From Marsupella aquatica (Eukaryota > Marchantiophyta), in contig OZ316891.1 in assembly GCA_973895155.1 (NCBI GenBank), positions 2,728,001-2,792,000 of the forward strand: a stretch of 64,000 nt of DNA, read 5' to 3'. Under the pieces are notes generated by a model. That model had not been told where the DNA came from. It searched no databases and saw nothing but the letters and a program-made list of their open reading frames with translations. Within the stretch, counting starts at the first letter, position 1, and the number at the start of each line of letters is the position of its first letter. A program made the translations under genes and the position numbers. This document shows, piece by piece, positions 46,941-58,816 of this stretch.

Positions 46941-48212
46941 GCACCTTTTCCACAAGATTACACCTCACGTAGGTCCCTGACCACTATCAATGGTCCTAGC
47001 CAAATAGAAGAGGGCTTCAGCCCAGCTTCTATTAGACTCCCACAGGGTACCAAAATACACATAGAATCTGTCATTTTCACCCCGAACGCAACTCGTAATC
47101 TCCTCAGTTTTAGAGATATACGAGCATGGACTACACGTCCAAACAGGCAATACAAGAGACCAAGAGGTCATCCACTTGGTTGAAAATACCCCTACGGGGA
47201 AAATCATTAAAGAAACACTTTTCTCGTATCCTTGCGGGTTTTATGTAACTCATATTCAATGCCTGCATAACAATGCCAACACAAGCGAATTGCATGCGCT
47301 TTGGCATGCACGTCTCGGCCACCCCGGCCAATCAATGCTAACCAAAATCATTAAGAATTCAAGAGGCATTTCAATCAATACACGCCACATTCCAGCAAGC
47401 ACCCCATGCACTGCATGCTACGCGGCAAATTAATAACAAGGCCCACGGTATCAAAATTGCCAACTAAAATACCCCAATTCTTGGAAATCATCCATGCAGA
47501 TGTTTGCGGGCCAATTAACCCTCCGAGCGGACCTTTCCGCTACTTTATGGTATTAATCGACGCATCAACTAAATGGTCAAATGTGACACTGCTTTCAACG
47601 AGGAACATGGTCATGCCTCGCATTTTGGCGCAAATCCTGCGCGTGAAAGCACAATTCCCAGACCACCCCATTAAGACACTAAGGGTGGACAATGCAAGGG
47701 AATTCACATCCGAAACATTTGACGACTTTTGCACATCACTTGGCATCGACATACAGTATCCCGTACCTCACGTGCATTTTCAGAATGAATTAGCTGAAGT
47801 GGTCATTAAATGCCTTCAGTTAATTGCACGCCCATTACTAATGCAGTCAAAACTCCCCGTCTCAGCATGGGGACATGCCATATTACAGGCTAATGCATTA
47901 ATCCAATACCGCCCATCGGCTTTTAATACCTATAGCCCATACCAAATTGCTAATGGTATTAAACCTGACCTATCCCACCTTCGTTCATTTGGATGTCAAG
48001 TAATGGTCCCCATTACTCTACCCAAACGAACCAAGATGGGACCCCAACGACAGTTGGGGATATACATCGGATTCGACTCTCCGTCCATAATCCGATATAT
48101 GGAGCCTACAACTGGCGACGTCTTTAAATCTAGATTCCTAGATTGTCATTTTGATGAAAATATTTATCCACCATTAATAACCCCTGAACACCCACAACCA
48201 CCTTTGGAGTAG
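46885..48212 (+). pseudogene. Copia protease remnant and integrase, frame-broken
   Basis: A +1 frame opens at 46885, overlapping the end of gag. At 46900 it reads IIANATMHTIL where family members have a D-S-A active site, so the catalytic Asp appears replaced by Ala. The same frame carries the integrase N-terminal zinc segment (LWHARLGHPG, then CTAC) to a stop at 47433. The integrase core resumes in another frame from 47406: HADVCGP, RVDNAREF and a NELAE segment supply the D, D and E positions. It ends at an in-frame TAG, 48210-48212, after which the same frame goes on into reverse transcriptase. Confidence 0.8.
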
Positions 48213-50377
48213 GAAAGACATTCATCAATTTGGCAAGACCTTAGAACCAATCAAGGGGAGAAAGAAGTTCAGCGAATTTTGCAACTCCACAAGATTGTGG
48301 AAGAACTTCCAAACGCTTTTGTCGATACATCACAAGTCACCCGCTCACATATTCCAGTTGCGAGAGCATCTGGTCGCATCAAATTATCAAGTGAGCCAGC
48401 AAGTACATCCCAACCTCGTGCCAAACGTGGCAGACCCTTGGGATCAAAGGATAAACAACCAAGAAGGCGTGGTTCATCTATACCACCTTCACCTAATGTC
48501 GATCATAACGAATCCACAACTCATGAGGAGATTTCTATCCACTACGCACACACCGGCGAGATGTGGGATAGAAATACTACTTCAATAGATGATGCTTTTG
48601 CAGTAATGGTGGCAACACATATCACAGACGAAACACCCGAACCAATATCTATTTTAGAATGCCAAAACAAACCAGATTGGCGTGAATGGCAAAAAGCTAT
48701 AAACGGAGAATTAGATTCCCTACTAAGCAGACACACTTTTGGCCCAGTCAAGCCAACACCGCAAGACGTACACCTCATTGGCTACAAGTGGACATTCGTC
48801 CGCAAAAGAAATGATAAAGGCCAAGTTGTACGCTACAAAGCACGTCTGGTAGGGAAAGGATTTACCCAACAACCGGGAATTCATTACGATGAAACTTACT
48901 CACCGGTTATGGATAGCACAACATTCCGATACCTTATCGGATTTGCCATTTTCCATAAACTACAAATGCGACAACTGGATGTTGCGACCGCATATCTATA
49001 TGGAACTTTAGACACTTGTCTATACATGCGATCACCTCCCGAGTTGGAGCAACGTCGCCGAGCTTTAGCTCAAGGCGCTAAATCGCATATCTCATATTTA
49101 TATAAGATTATAACACAATTATCTCAAGTTACACCTCATGTATCATCTACACATGTAACTCATAATAACGACACCACTGTGTCAACCATACGGAATACTC
49201 GTCACGGACTAGCTATCCGCGTGTTGAAGGCATTATATGGCCTGAAACAAAGTGGCAGAGTATGGTATCAAAGATTTACTGATGAAATGATTACCATGGG
49301 TTTTACCCATGATGCCATTTAGATCTACATGTAGATGACAAATATGTCATCGTTTCTATATATGTTGATGACTTAAATATATTTCGGACACCCCAAATTA
49401 TAGAAGATACTATTACTAGTCTTAAATCAACATTTGAGATGAAAGACCTTGGACATACAAACTTTTGCTTAGGCTTACAACTAGAGATCCTACCCACTGG
49501 CATGATGCTCCATCAGACAACACAAACCGAAAAGATCATAAAATAGTTCAATATGAACCTAACACACCCATTGACGTCACCAATGGTTTTACGTTCATTA
49601 GAAAACAATATTGATGTTTTTGGCAAGCGCGAAGAACATGAACCACTATTAGGACCAGAAACCCCATACCTTTCCGCGATAGGAGCATTAATGTGCCTAG
49701 CAAATCAGACCCAACCAAACATTGCATTTGCAGTTAACTTATTAGCTAGACACAGTGCAACTCCCACAACCAGACACTGGAACAGAGTTAAGCACATATT
49801 TAGGTATCTACGTGGCACCACCAATATTGGGTTATTTTACCCATTCGGTGCAAACCACGAACTCATAGGATATGCGGATGCCGGATATCTTTCCGACATT
49901 GACACCGCAAAATCCCAAACCGGATATGTTTTTACTATTGGGGGTACCGTTTTTTCTTGGAAAAGCGTGAAACAGACCCTAACAGCAACCTCATCGAATC
50001 ACTCAGAAATCTTAGCTCTACATGAGACTAGTCGTGAAGCCGTTTGGTTACGATCCTTTATAAACCACATCAACACCAAATGCGGCCTACCACCACTAAC
50101 GAAACCTACTAACATTTTTGAGGATAACGCAACATGTATACAGCAGATCACGAAAGGATTCATCAAAGGCGATCGCATGAAGCATATAGCTCCCAAATTT
50201 TTCTACACCCACGAATTACATGGAAAAGAGATCAACACTTGCAGATTTCAAGTGCAGACAACTGCGCGGATCTCTTCACCAAATCACTACCACATCAGTT
50301 CATCACCGACACTGCCAGGCGATTGGACTGCGGAGCGTGCGACGCATGATGACCGTGGAGGCTGCTACTCCACATGA
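48213..50377 (+). pseudogene. Copia reverse transcriptase and RNase H, frame-broken
   Basis: The polymerase fingers and palm are clear: WREWQKAINGELDSL, YKARLVGKGFTQ, LDVATAYLYG and ALYGLKQSGRVWY. The frame is lost at about 49320, and the YVDD catalytic motif (49361-49372) lies in a different frame, followed by an in-frame TAG at 49544-49546. RNase H follows with GYADAGYLSD, KSQTGYVFTIGG and ATSSNHSEILAL. A last frame change near 50180-50235 puts the terminal NCADLFTKSLP in a third frame. An extra segment of about 45 codons sits between the PPEL and ALYGLKQ motifs. Confidence 0.85.
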
Positions 50378-50686
50378 CGATTGATGCTGCTGATGACATG
50401 ATGCTGACGACCTACTGTTGAGACAAATATTAAAGCTAGATTTACTATAGCATCTGATTTTATTTAATATTGACATTTATTGCGACGAGGACTATTAGGC
50501 TGCACTCTTTTTCCTTTAGGACTCATATTTTTCTCTGCTACACTGGTAGAGTTTTTACTAAGCTAGAGTTGATAAAGGTTTTTTAACGAGGCAGTCTACC
50601 TTGCTTGTACTTATATCATGTATTTCATATGAACATGATATAATAGGTATAGTCTATGTTGTCTATATAGTTGTCATTATATATCC
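50378..50686 (+). other. 3' untranslated region of the copia element
   Basis: AT-rich, non-coding sequence between the end of RNase H and the polypurine tract. Nothing else is recognised in it. Confidence 0.5.
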
Positions 50687-50700
50687 AAAGGAGAGGAGAG
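50687..50700 (+). other. Polypurine tract
   Basis: AAAGGAGAGGAGAG ends at the base before the 3' LTR, where plus-strand DNA synthesis is primed in LTR elements. Confidence 0.9.
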
Positions 50701-50812
50701 TGTTAGACTCTACCTCTGACCGGACGACCGGACCAGCCGGTCATCCGACTACCCTATATGTACTCTCTCATTCATGACTATAGAGTGACTCATTCTCATT
50801 CATACTTTGACA
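50701..50812 (+). repeat. 3' LTR, 112 bp
   Basis: Matches the 5' LTR except for an extra TC in the CTCTCTC run, two C-to-G differences in the ACTATACACTGAC segment and one C/T difference near the end. It is followed directly by the AAGAA target duplication. Confidence 0.95.
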
Positions 50813-50817
50813 AAGAA

Positions 50818-51588
50818 CCCAATCTAAAGGAGAAAACATGGGGAAAACTAGGGAAGCCCAAAATATCGCAAGTCGTTGACAAAGGCTAAAGAACTACAGT
50901 AAAGCCGCCCCACCCCCCCCCCCCCCCCCACACAAGCATACAGTGGGGTATATATAATAGTATAGTCATCTCTTATCTTCAAAGTCATCTACTGACTGCA
51001 CACCTAAGAATGTTCTTCACGTGGGTTGCAATGTTGAGTATAAATTGACCCCTCTGTGCCTTTTCTATTGTTGAATGAAAATTATATTCGAGTCGTACAA
51101 GTTGTCTGGGAGTGAAATACCTGGGACAGAGAGATGAGAGAATTTTTCTACACTTGATTATGGGTACGGTGGGGTATGGGCAAGTCTGAATACCGAAAGC
51201 ATTGGTGATTGTGACATTGTTTGCTTCGAAAATGCAGCTTATTAATGAGAATAATAGTAGTACTACGTCAATCATTCATTCGGGCCATGTGCCTTGCAAA
51301 TATTCAATTGTTGATCCGATAGATTAATGGGTGTAGCAGTTAAACAGACTTTTTTGCCAGGAAAACAATTTTTCTTTCACATGCCTTGCACATATTTAAT
51401 TGTTCATTATGTATTTAACCCTATGGATAAATGGGTACAGTGATTGAGGAGACTTTTTTTTGTCTTTCACCAAGTTTTAGTTATTCTACATAAAGCGCCA
51501 AAGCATAAAGACCAGCAACCCACAATAGCTAAGTGCCTAAGTAGACGTGTTGTCGGTTGTCCAGTACAATTCACTTGTGAATTGAATG
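50818..51588. other. Gene-free stretch, nothing recognised
   Basis: AT-rich with no gene signal. A C homopolymer tract lies at about 50912-50929. A word CCTTGCA(A/C)ATATT(C/T)AATTGTT is repeated near 51292 and 51383. Confidence 0.45.
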
Positions 51589-51600
51589 ATTCTTCCCAAC

Positions 51601-52429
51601 AGCTTTTTTTATTAACTTGTCCCCCTAACTACCTGAATCCACTTTCGGGTCCCCGACCCATAACAAATTCAATTGTCAACCTGGCTCCCATTTTGTATAT
51701 GGGTTAACAGTAACCAAATACTGGGTTCCCACTGCCACATGGCAAGGTGTGAGTGCCAGAGTTAACCAGCCACGATCCGTGTTCACCCCCCCCCCCCCCC
51801 ATGGTGTGGCTTATCAGGCAGGCCTGGGACCAGCAAAACCAAAATTCAAATGCCTTGACAACAATGATCCACTTTGCCATGGCCCTGCTCCCTCCCTGGT
51901 CGTACTCAAAAGCTCACAGGTCAAAAGTCGAAGACAAAGCTCAAAATTTGCTTCAGAAAATCTGCTCTTGATTGAAAGTGCTGCTGTCTGTGCTGCACCT
52001 AGCTATGGCTGCTGTGTCGCCCTTGACCAGCACAAAGGTCAAAAGCCGAGTCAACGACGGCACCGGAGCACGGAGGGGCGAATGTGTAAAACACATAACA
52101 AAGGATTTGCTGAGATTCTGAGAGTAAAAAGCAGGGGCACAAAGCGTTGTATTTTTTTGAGGGGAGTTTTGGGCAAAAGTGTGCTGTCACATTTTTGCTG
52201 GTCCCTGGCCTGCCCAAGCTCCACAATGGGGAAGAGGGAGGGGCTGAGTTGGGAATGTGGCTGGTTAGCCTTGGCCACCCACACCTTGCCATGTGGCAGC
52301 GAGAACCCAGGATTGGGTTACTACTAGCCCATAACAGAATGGGGGGACTGGGTGACAATTAAAAAAAAAATTGGGGGGGTGACACAAAGGTGAATTCAGG
52401 TAGTTAGGGGGACAGGTTAGTAAAAAACT
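51601..52429. mobile_element. Non-autonomous long-TIR DNA transposon, about 830 bp
   Basis: Long terminal inverted repeats: 51601 onward (AG, T-run, TTAAC(T)TGTCCCCCTAACTACCTGAAT...) pairs with the reverse of 52429 backward over at least 175 bases at roughly three quarters identity. The pairing seems to continue to CCAGCAAAA at about 51830 and 52200. An 11-bp direct repeat ATTCTTCCCAA flanks it (51589-51599, 52430-52440). Long TIRs with a 9-11-bp duplication suggest the Mutator-like superfamily. The interior has no transposase; open frames there are arm translations. A degenerate relative is at 12015-12485. Confidence 0.8.
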
Positions 52430-52440
52430 ATTCTTCCCAA

Positions 52441-54842
52441 AAATACACAAAAGATGAGACAAAAAAGCACAAAGAGGAAACTTGTGTTCGATAAGATGTT
52501 GGAACCTGGCTCATCAATTTACACTTCCGGGCACAGATCCACACAAGATGTAGGCAGGAGAATCTCCAGCAAGTTGAAGTAATGCAATGACTATAGGTTC
52601 ATTAATTCAATAAATAAATAATTATTGAATGTACGCCCAGTGCCCATACATTGCACAGAAAGTGTTGAGGAGAGATAATAAAAGAAGTATGGGCGAGGCA
52701 AAGAAGTGTTGTGGAGACACACAATTGTCGAGTCATCTTATGTCTTGGCAAGGCAAAATGTGTCTTCCAGGCAAGTCATTGAGGCACAAAAGTGTCATGG
52801 AGACAAGGTGAACTTTTGAGCCCAAGGTCCCTATATTGCATTGCTCTCATTACCAATAGCCATTGGGATGTCATTGCAGTCATGTCATTGTTTTGGAAGT
52901 CGATTGTCAACTGGTTTATCATTGCAACAGTGTGGTTGTAAAACTGTACTCATTTAAGTTGGGTGATTGTTATTGTGAAAATGTTATCACTTTGGTCAAT
53001 GTTATTGTTTCAAGGGAGGCAGAGGGTGCAACGTGCACAAGGGAGGAAGGGCAAGGACCCCCCGTTCTTGGGAGAAGAGGCCGGCATCCAAGCACGCAGT
53101 GCTGCCTGGTCAGAGGGAGATAGGTTGCACAAGGCAAGAGCAACGGACTGGACCAGTCTGCAAGGTGGCCTTACAAGACATGGGGTGCTTGTGACTTTTC
53201 TCACCCAAGCAAAATAGAAGTTCAGTTCTTGTTCTAAAGATAGACTCCAGACCAAAAATAATTTGAAAAGGGAAATTCAATATATGCAAATCCCTTGAAT
53301 GAATGAGACAAAGTTAGGAAATTTGGACCCATCTTTAATGGTCTAAAGTTCTAAACAAAATAAACAATATACAAGAACATTGTCATGTTTGTTATGTCCA
53401 CACCATACGGCCCCACTTCTGGGAAAGCCAACTGCAGCCATTTCCACACATTATACTCTCCACATTTAATTTTAGAGTGAAGAAAGAAGCAATTTGGCCA
53501 CCAGCCTTGGAAAGCTACCCTCAGCTACAGTAGCTACTGTGGATATCCTCTCAAAGCAAATCTCTCAAAGTTGTTATTTGACCTTAAATATTCAAAAGGC
53601 CCATGGGATCCAAATGAAGGCCATCAATGTGTATACAGATGGATCTACTACATGCACAAACAGTATGCATGGAAACAGAATTATATATATCACACTGCCA
53701 AAAATCAAAATGTTTCAAACCAGGAGACAGGATCCCAAAGGCAAAAGACCCATTAGAAAGATAACAGAAGTGAAAAAGCCAGGAAGATCAACGAGTCAAA
53801 CAGAGTCCCCTATAAGGGCAAGGAACTAAAGCCCTACTTAACTGTAAACTGAAAAGCCTGGTGAAGCCAAGGGAGCAGATCTTGTAAAACATAACTTGCA
53901 AGCCCTTTGCGGCCAAAGAGACAAGATTGTCACAAGCAGCATCAACCCCATCAACATTCAGGCATTAAAGAAGTGAACCCCATATTTGTGTGTGAATTTG
54001 TGTCAAAAGACTAAAGGTTCCTCCAAGGATTTCACCATTACACCTGCTCAACTTGTCTACCATTGACCTGAGGCCTGGTAGATGTCCCATTTCTGTAGTA
54101 CTTATATCAATATAATTTCAGGTCAGGGTCAAGCAGCAGGCCTCCCTAATGGCAGGGCCCAATAACCTTGATTAGCCTCAATACTTGGGTCCATTCATAA
54201 CAAAGCGATGGAGGGGATAGATGGGGCCAGAGATGAATAAAACAAAAACAGAAAGACAACAGATTAGCAAGCAAGCAACAATGGTGATGGGACAAAGACA
54301 TCTGACATGACAGGATTATGTAGGCCGATGACATTTGCTTGGAAGGAGAATACTCAGAGTAGCAGCAATCTGAAGATCACATGTAGGAGTAAAAGTAAGG
54401 GTGAAATAGCCAATTCTGCCATAAACACATATATTTGCATCTGGTAAGAAAGTATTAAACACTTCTATCATCACCATGTTTGACAAAATATTCAAATATT
54501 AATGGATCATTGCAACTTGCCTAGACTAATTTGAAACATTGTTTATTATTCAGATATTAGTTTTTCTTTGTTTACAAATAATATTCTATTTCTAAACTCT
54601 CAAAAAACAGTATGTTAACTATGTTTCAAAAACACAAAAGGCAAAAACTCCTAATTGAGAGACATGAGCCCAATAACAAAGCAGCCCAATAAAGGTGACT
54701 AAAGGAGGGGAAGAGACCTAAACTCCTAACTAATAGACATGATCCAAATGGCAAAGCAACCCAATAAAGGGGGCTAAGGAAGGGGAAGAGACCCCAAGAA
54801 CACAAAGCCATCAAGTGTCAACCCTCAGCAGAAGTTTGGTGT
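52441..54842. other. Gene-free stretch, nothing recognised
   Basis: No gene or clear repeat over 2.4 kb apart from a partial tandem duplication near 54640-54790 (CTCCTAA(T/C)TGAGAGACATGA and CCCAATAAAGG words) and a CTACAGTAGCTACTG palindrome near 53525. Confidence 0.4.
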
Positions 54843-54851
54843 GACGAGGAG

Positions 54852-55013
54852 GAGGGATATGCTTAGTAAACCCCCTTCTGGAAAAAGTTTGCTTAATCAA
54901 CCCCCAATCTGGATTGTTAATGGACCTTTCAATCTCATATCTGGGTAGTTCATAGACCTCGGGGGTTATCAAATAATAAATTTCATTTTGGAGGTCGATC
55001 AAACAAATACCTC
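54852..55013 (-). mobile_element. MITE copy 1, 162 bp, near-identical 9-bp duplications
   Basis: Flanked by GACGAGGAG (54843-54851) and GACAAGGAG (55014-55022), an 8 of 9 match. Termini are GAGGGATATG and AATACCTC. On the minus strand it follows the same word order as the copy at 55564 (TATTTGTTTGATC, CCCGAGG, GAGATTGAAAGG, CCAGATTGGGG, GCAAACTTTTTCCA). A 9-bp duplication and weak TIRs fit a Mutator-type miniature element. Confidence 0.8.
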
Positions 55014-55289
55014 GACAAGGAGTGAGCAATTGTCGACTAATAATCATAATTTATGATGGGAGAGGAGTCGTAGGGTTTAACATTGATGGTCATGTGCAGC
55101 CCATGGATTATTGCAGGGTGTCTAGTTTTGGGGACCGCAGCGTTAAAATGACTGTTTTGTTTTGTTGCGTACGCCCACGTGAAATCCGTTGGCCCATTTG
55201 TTTATTCTTTATTCTCTCCTTGAAAGTTGAAACGGTAAAGACCTACTAATGAGTTTTCGAACAATTAAAAAGAGTGGACGTCAGGTTGT

Positions 55290-56990
55290 GTCATCGTCTG
55301 CTTTGGTAGTACAGGATTAATATATAAAGTCTGCTGGAGGTCCGGATTATTAGAAACATTCTGCGCTCCGATGGTACGGAAATGAGGACGAGAAACACTG
55401 TCGCGAGACGCTGGATGCTTCAGTAGTGTGGAATGTCTCTCAATGTATGCTTTTGGCATTCTGGACCCAAGGATTTAGGAAAATAAAGCCCTGGAGTTTG
55501 AGACTAGAAGCGCTCTGTGCTTTGGTAATATGGAAATAAGGACGAGATATGCTATATCTGGAGGAGGTATTTGTTTGATCTACCCCCAAAATAAAATTTG
55601 TTACTTGATTGGCCCCCTGAGGTTTATCAACGGTCCACATCTGAGATCGAAAGGTCTATCAATGGTCCAGATTGGGGAAAAGTATCAAGGGGGTTAATTG
55701 AGCAAACTTTTTCCAAAAGGGGGTCTACTAAGCATATCTCTCTATCTGGAGACTTTGGATCAACGTGGTTTAGGTTTTTTATTTTAGCCAGTGTGGCAAA
55801 TGTGCCTCTCTAAGGGAGTAGATGCTAGGATCTCATCTTCCTGAATAATTTCCCGACAGTCAGATATCCCTAGTTTTATGGAAGACCGTTAGATTGTGGC
55901 GAATGGGGTTCATGATTTGGTGGGAGTGGCAAAGACTTTTTGGGGAGGTAGAATTTGGCTAAAATTTGCACCTAAAAATGAAACTGCTTTGGATGCTTTG
56001 GTAGTGCGGAACCTATGCCAATGTATGCTTTTGGCATTCTGGATCAAAGGACTCAGGATAATAAAGTGGTGGAGGTCCATACTAGAAGCACTCCGCGCTT
56101 CAGTAGTATGGAAATAAGGCAAGACTTGCAATATCTAGAGACATTGGATGCTTTGGCAGTGTAAACTGTATCCCATGGTAAGCTTTTGGCATTCTGGATG
56201 GAAGGACTTAGGAAAGGAAAGTGCTGGAGGTCAAGACTAGAAGCACTCCGTGCTTCGGTAGTATGGAACTAAAGATGAGACATGCTATATGTTGGATGCT
56301 TTGGTAGGGTGGAATGTATCCCATGGTATGCTTTTGGCATTATGGACAGAAGGAGTTAGGATAATAAAGTGCTGGAGGTCGAGACTAGAAGAACTCCGTG
56401 CTTCAGTAGTATTTAAATAATGCTTTGGTAGTGGAGAATGTATCCCAAGGTATGCTTTTGGCATAATTCTGGACAAACCTAACTAGGATAATGAAATCTG
56501 CTGGAGTTGAGACTAGAAAACCTCTGCGCTTTGGTAGTACAAAAATAAAGACAATAACTATGTCTCAAGATGTTGGATACTTCTGTAGTATGGAAGGATT
56601 CACAATGTATAAGTGGCATTCTGCTTTTTTTGTTTGGAAACATAATTAAATCATCTAAACTAATTTGCAAGGCAGAAGGAGATGTTTTTTGGGGTAGTAT
56701 AGAAATAAGGACAAATAATGCTATGTCTTGAGACATTGGATGCTTTGATAGTATGGAATGATTTGCAAGTGTATGCTTGGGGCATCCTGTTTTCTAACAG
56801 AATCGTTTTATTGCAAGTAATTTGCAAGGTGCAAGGTGATGTTCCGCTTTGATAGTACTGAAATAGGACAAGAAAAATGCTATGTTTCAAGAAGTTTGAC
56901 GCTTTGGTAGTATAAAATGATTGACAAGGTATGCTTGTATTTGTTGGGAAACAGAATTAGTTCACTGCATGTAATTTTCAGAGCACAAGG
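55290..56990. repeat. Tandem array, about 150-bp units, interrupted by a MITE
   Basis: Units share GCTTTGGTAGT(A/G)TGGAA, TATGCTTTTGGCATTCTGGA, GGATAATAAAGTGCTGGAGG and GACTAGAAGCACTCCG words. The TATGCTTTTGG word falls at about 55445, 56024, 56179, 56327 and 56451, and more degenerate units run to about 56990. The gap between the first two copies is caused by the MITE at 55564-55742 and by unrelated sequence at 55752-55960. No coding role is evident. Confidence 0.8.
55564..55742 (+). mobile_element. MITE copy 2, 179 bp, perfect 9-bp duplication
   Basis: Flanked by identical TATCTGGAG repeats (55555-55563 and 55743-55751). Ends GAGGTATTTG and CATATCTCTC form weak terminal inverted repeats matching at about 16 of 24 positions. 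It inserted into a unit of the surrounding tandem array and lies in the opposite orientation to the copy at 54852-55013. Confidence 0.85.
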
Positions 56991-58816
56991 AGACATTCAG
57001 TTTTCACCCACTAGCCCAAGGACGAAAGAATTGGCAATTTCCCTTGTTGAGTTCTATTTGGTGCACTTGTGTCAACTCTCTGGTCCCTGTTGGGAGCATG
57101 AGCTCGGATGGGTCTCCCTTCAAACTCTTGAAGCTGAGTTGAGATCACAAAATGATCTAAGTTCAAACAAGTGCCCCTCTCTCCCCTGGCTTGGACTACG
57201 ATTGAAGTGTTTTCCTTGTGATTATTTTGGGTTATTCAAAGTACTGCAGCATGTACATAGGATCTAAGTGAGATTGCTGTTACTTTCATCCCACATGAAT
57301 CACACAAATCTACATTGCCCAAGGCTTCACATGTAAGCCTGACTTTGACTTAGCTCAGCAATTGTTTTCCACTTCCAACTTGTGTACGAGCTGATGGTCT
57401 AGATGGCTTAGAGGTGTAAGGATCAAGCTTGTTTCTTCTCCTTCCTGATCAGATAGTTCGGCCAGTCTTTTCCTCGTACCATCTTTCAAGTGACTTTGAA
57501 TAGAATTTAATGCAGCAGTATGCACTGCTTTCTTGGTAAACCCTTTCTTTAGTTACTCATGGGCTACTCTTGTCCAAAAATTATTGAAATTTTGCCTTGT
57601 ACATGGTACCAAGAGCATACTTAGAAAATGAAATTTTGCAAACACAATCTGCAACAGGGCGTCAATAGGGAAAATGTATTGTTCCCAAGTTGTCAAAGAC
57701 AAACCACTTGGGAGACTTCCCTCTGTATGTGCTAGATGTTTTGTATGGCAGAATCACTAAAGGCATGTGTTATGAGCGTTTCACGTGGGTCTTATGCGCA
57801 CTTCATAGTGCACAATGCTGGTCGTGGCTTTCGTAAACAAAGAAATCACAAATGCAGGATGGAGTTCCCCAAAAGATGTACTTTCCATAACCAAGGAACC
57901 GCATACAAGATTTCAGAGGGGAGAGATGATTGATATAAGTAACGGTTTTGGGGACATGGTGGGAACTCCCAATTAGATGGTTGATGAAAGAGAAAATTCG
58001 AACGGACACTCCAACCTGAAAAATGTTTGTGCAAAACTGTAATTATCTGAAACTTATTCTCCCTTCCTCTTGTAGAAATGAGCATGGACAAGGTAATACA
58101 CAGTACAGCACAGGTGGTCCGTTAATACCCTATCTCGTTCAGAGAGAGTTGGTGAAAGGTAAATACCTGCTCATCCCCTCAGTCCATCACTTTTAAAGTG
58201 GAGAGTTAACTCTCTGGCTCTGCAATAGCACTGTCCACTGATGGAGACAGCCCCAAAGGTGCAAGCTCGATGTACATGGTGACAAAACTTCAAATAAACA
58301 CGGCAGACTACAACTCAGAGGTTTTGGAATTAAGCCTGCACTCACTGCAGATATGAACTTGCAAAGAAGCAGAGGACTTGGCTTCAGAAACTAAATGATT
58401 CCAACAGAAGTCCATTTTTACCTCCTGAGAGATTCAAGACAACATGAACCTCCACCCAAATTTGGTTCAGCGGCCATACAAAGAAAAGTACCTGCCCTGG
58501 TTACCTTAAAAAGAATGCATATCTAGACCGTCGAATTGTACAGTTGAGGAATCAAATACTATAGCGCTGTAGTCCGCTCTTAAAAGTGACTTCAATAGAA
58601 TGTCTCGGCCACATGTCCAGTGGACTTTTGACGAATCATACCTAGAACCGATTGTCAAAGACAATCGATTAGAGCCCCGAATTGCCGAGTGATGCAAAGT
58701 CGCTGCTCCAAACTGAATTTTCAGGTGGAACTTCGGTGCAACGCAGAGGAAAAACACCACAACTTCCGTAGGTTCAGTCACCACAAAAGTCTAACGTATT
58801 CCGTCCAAGTGGAAGA
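56991..58816. other. Gene-free stretch, nothing recognised
   Basis: Short frames only and no repeat family that I can name. The sequence is less AT-rich than the array to its left. Confidence 0.4.

Larger units (their letters stand above)
44035..50812 (+). mobile_element. Complete but decayed Ty1-copia LTR retrotransposon
   Basis: A 6,778-bp element bounded by short LTRs (44035-44144, 50701-50812) that begin TGTTAG and end GACA, and by identical 5-bp duplications AAGAA (44030-44034, 50813-50817). Internal order is primer site, long leader, gag, protease remnant, integrase, reverse transcriptase and RNase H, the Ty1-copia order. Integrase before reverse transcriptase excludes gypsy. The LTRs differ at 3 positions plus one 2-bp indel over 110 bases, so insertion is fairly recent. 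Coding regions carry at least four in-frame TAG stops and several frame changes, so this copy cannot encode a working polyprotein by itself. Confidence 0.95.

Noticed and set aside
45699-49546. TAG read as an amino acid (altered code or programmed readthrough) in the copia element
   Set aside because: The cytosolic pyruvate kinase gene in this window ends at a genuine TAG, and the element also has frame shifts, so mutational decay is simpler.
51749-52358. Open frames of up to 192 residues inside the TIR element
   Set aside because: Frames run across the inverted-repeat arms on both strands and show no transposase motif.
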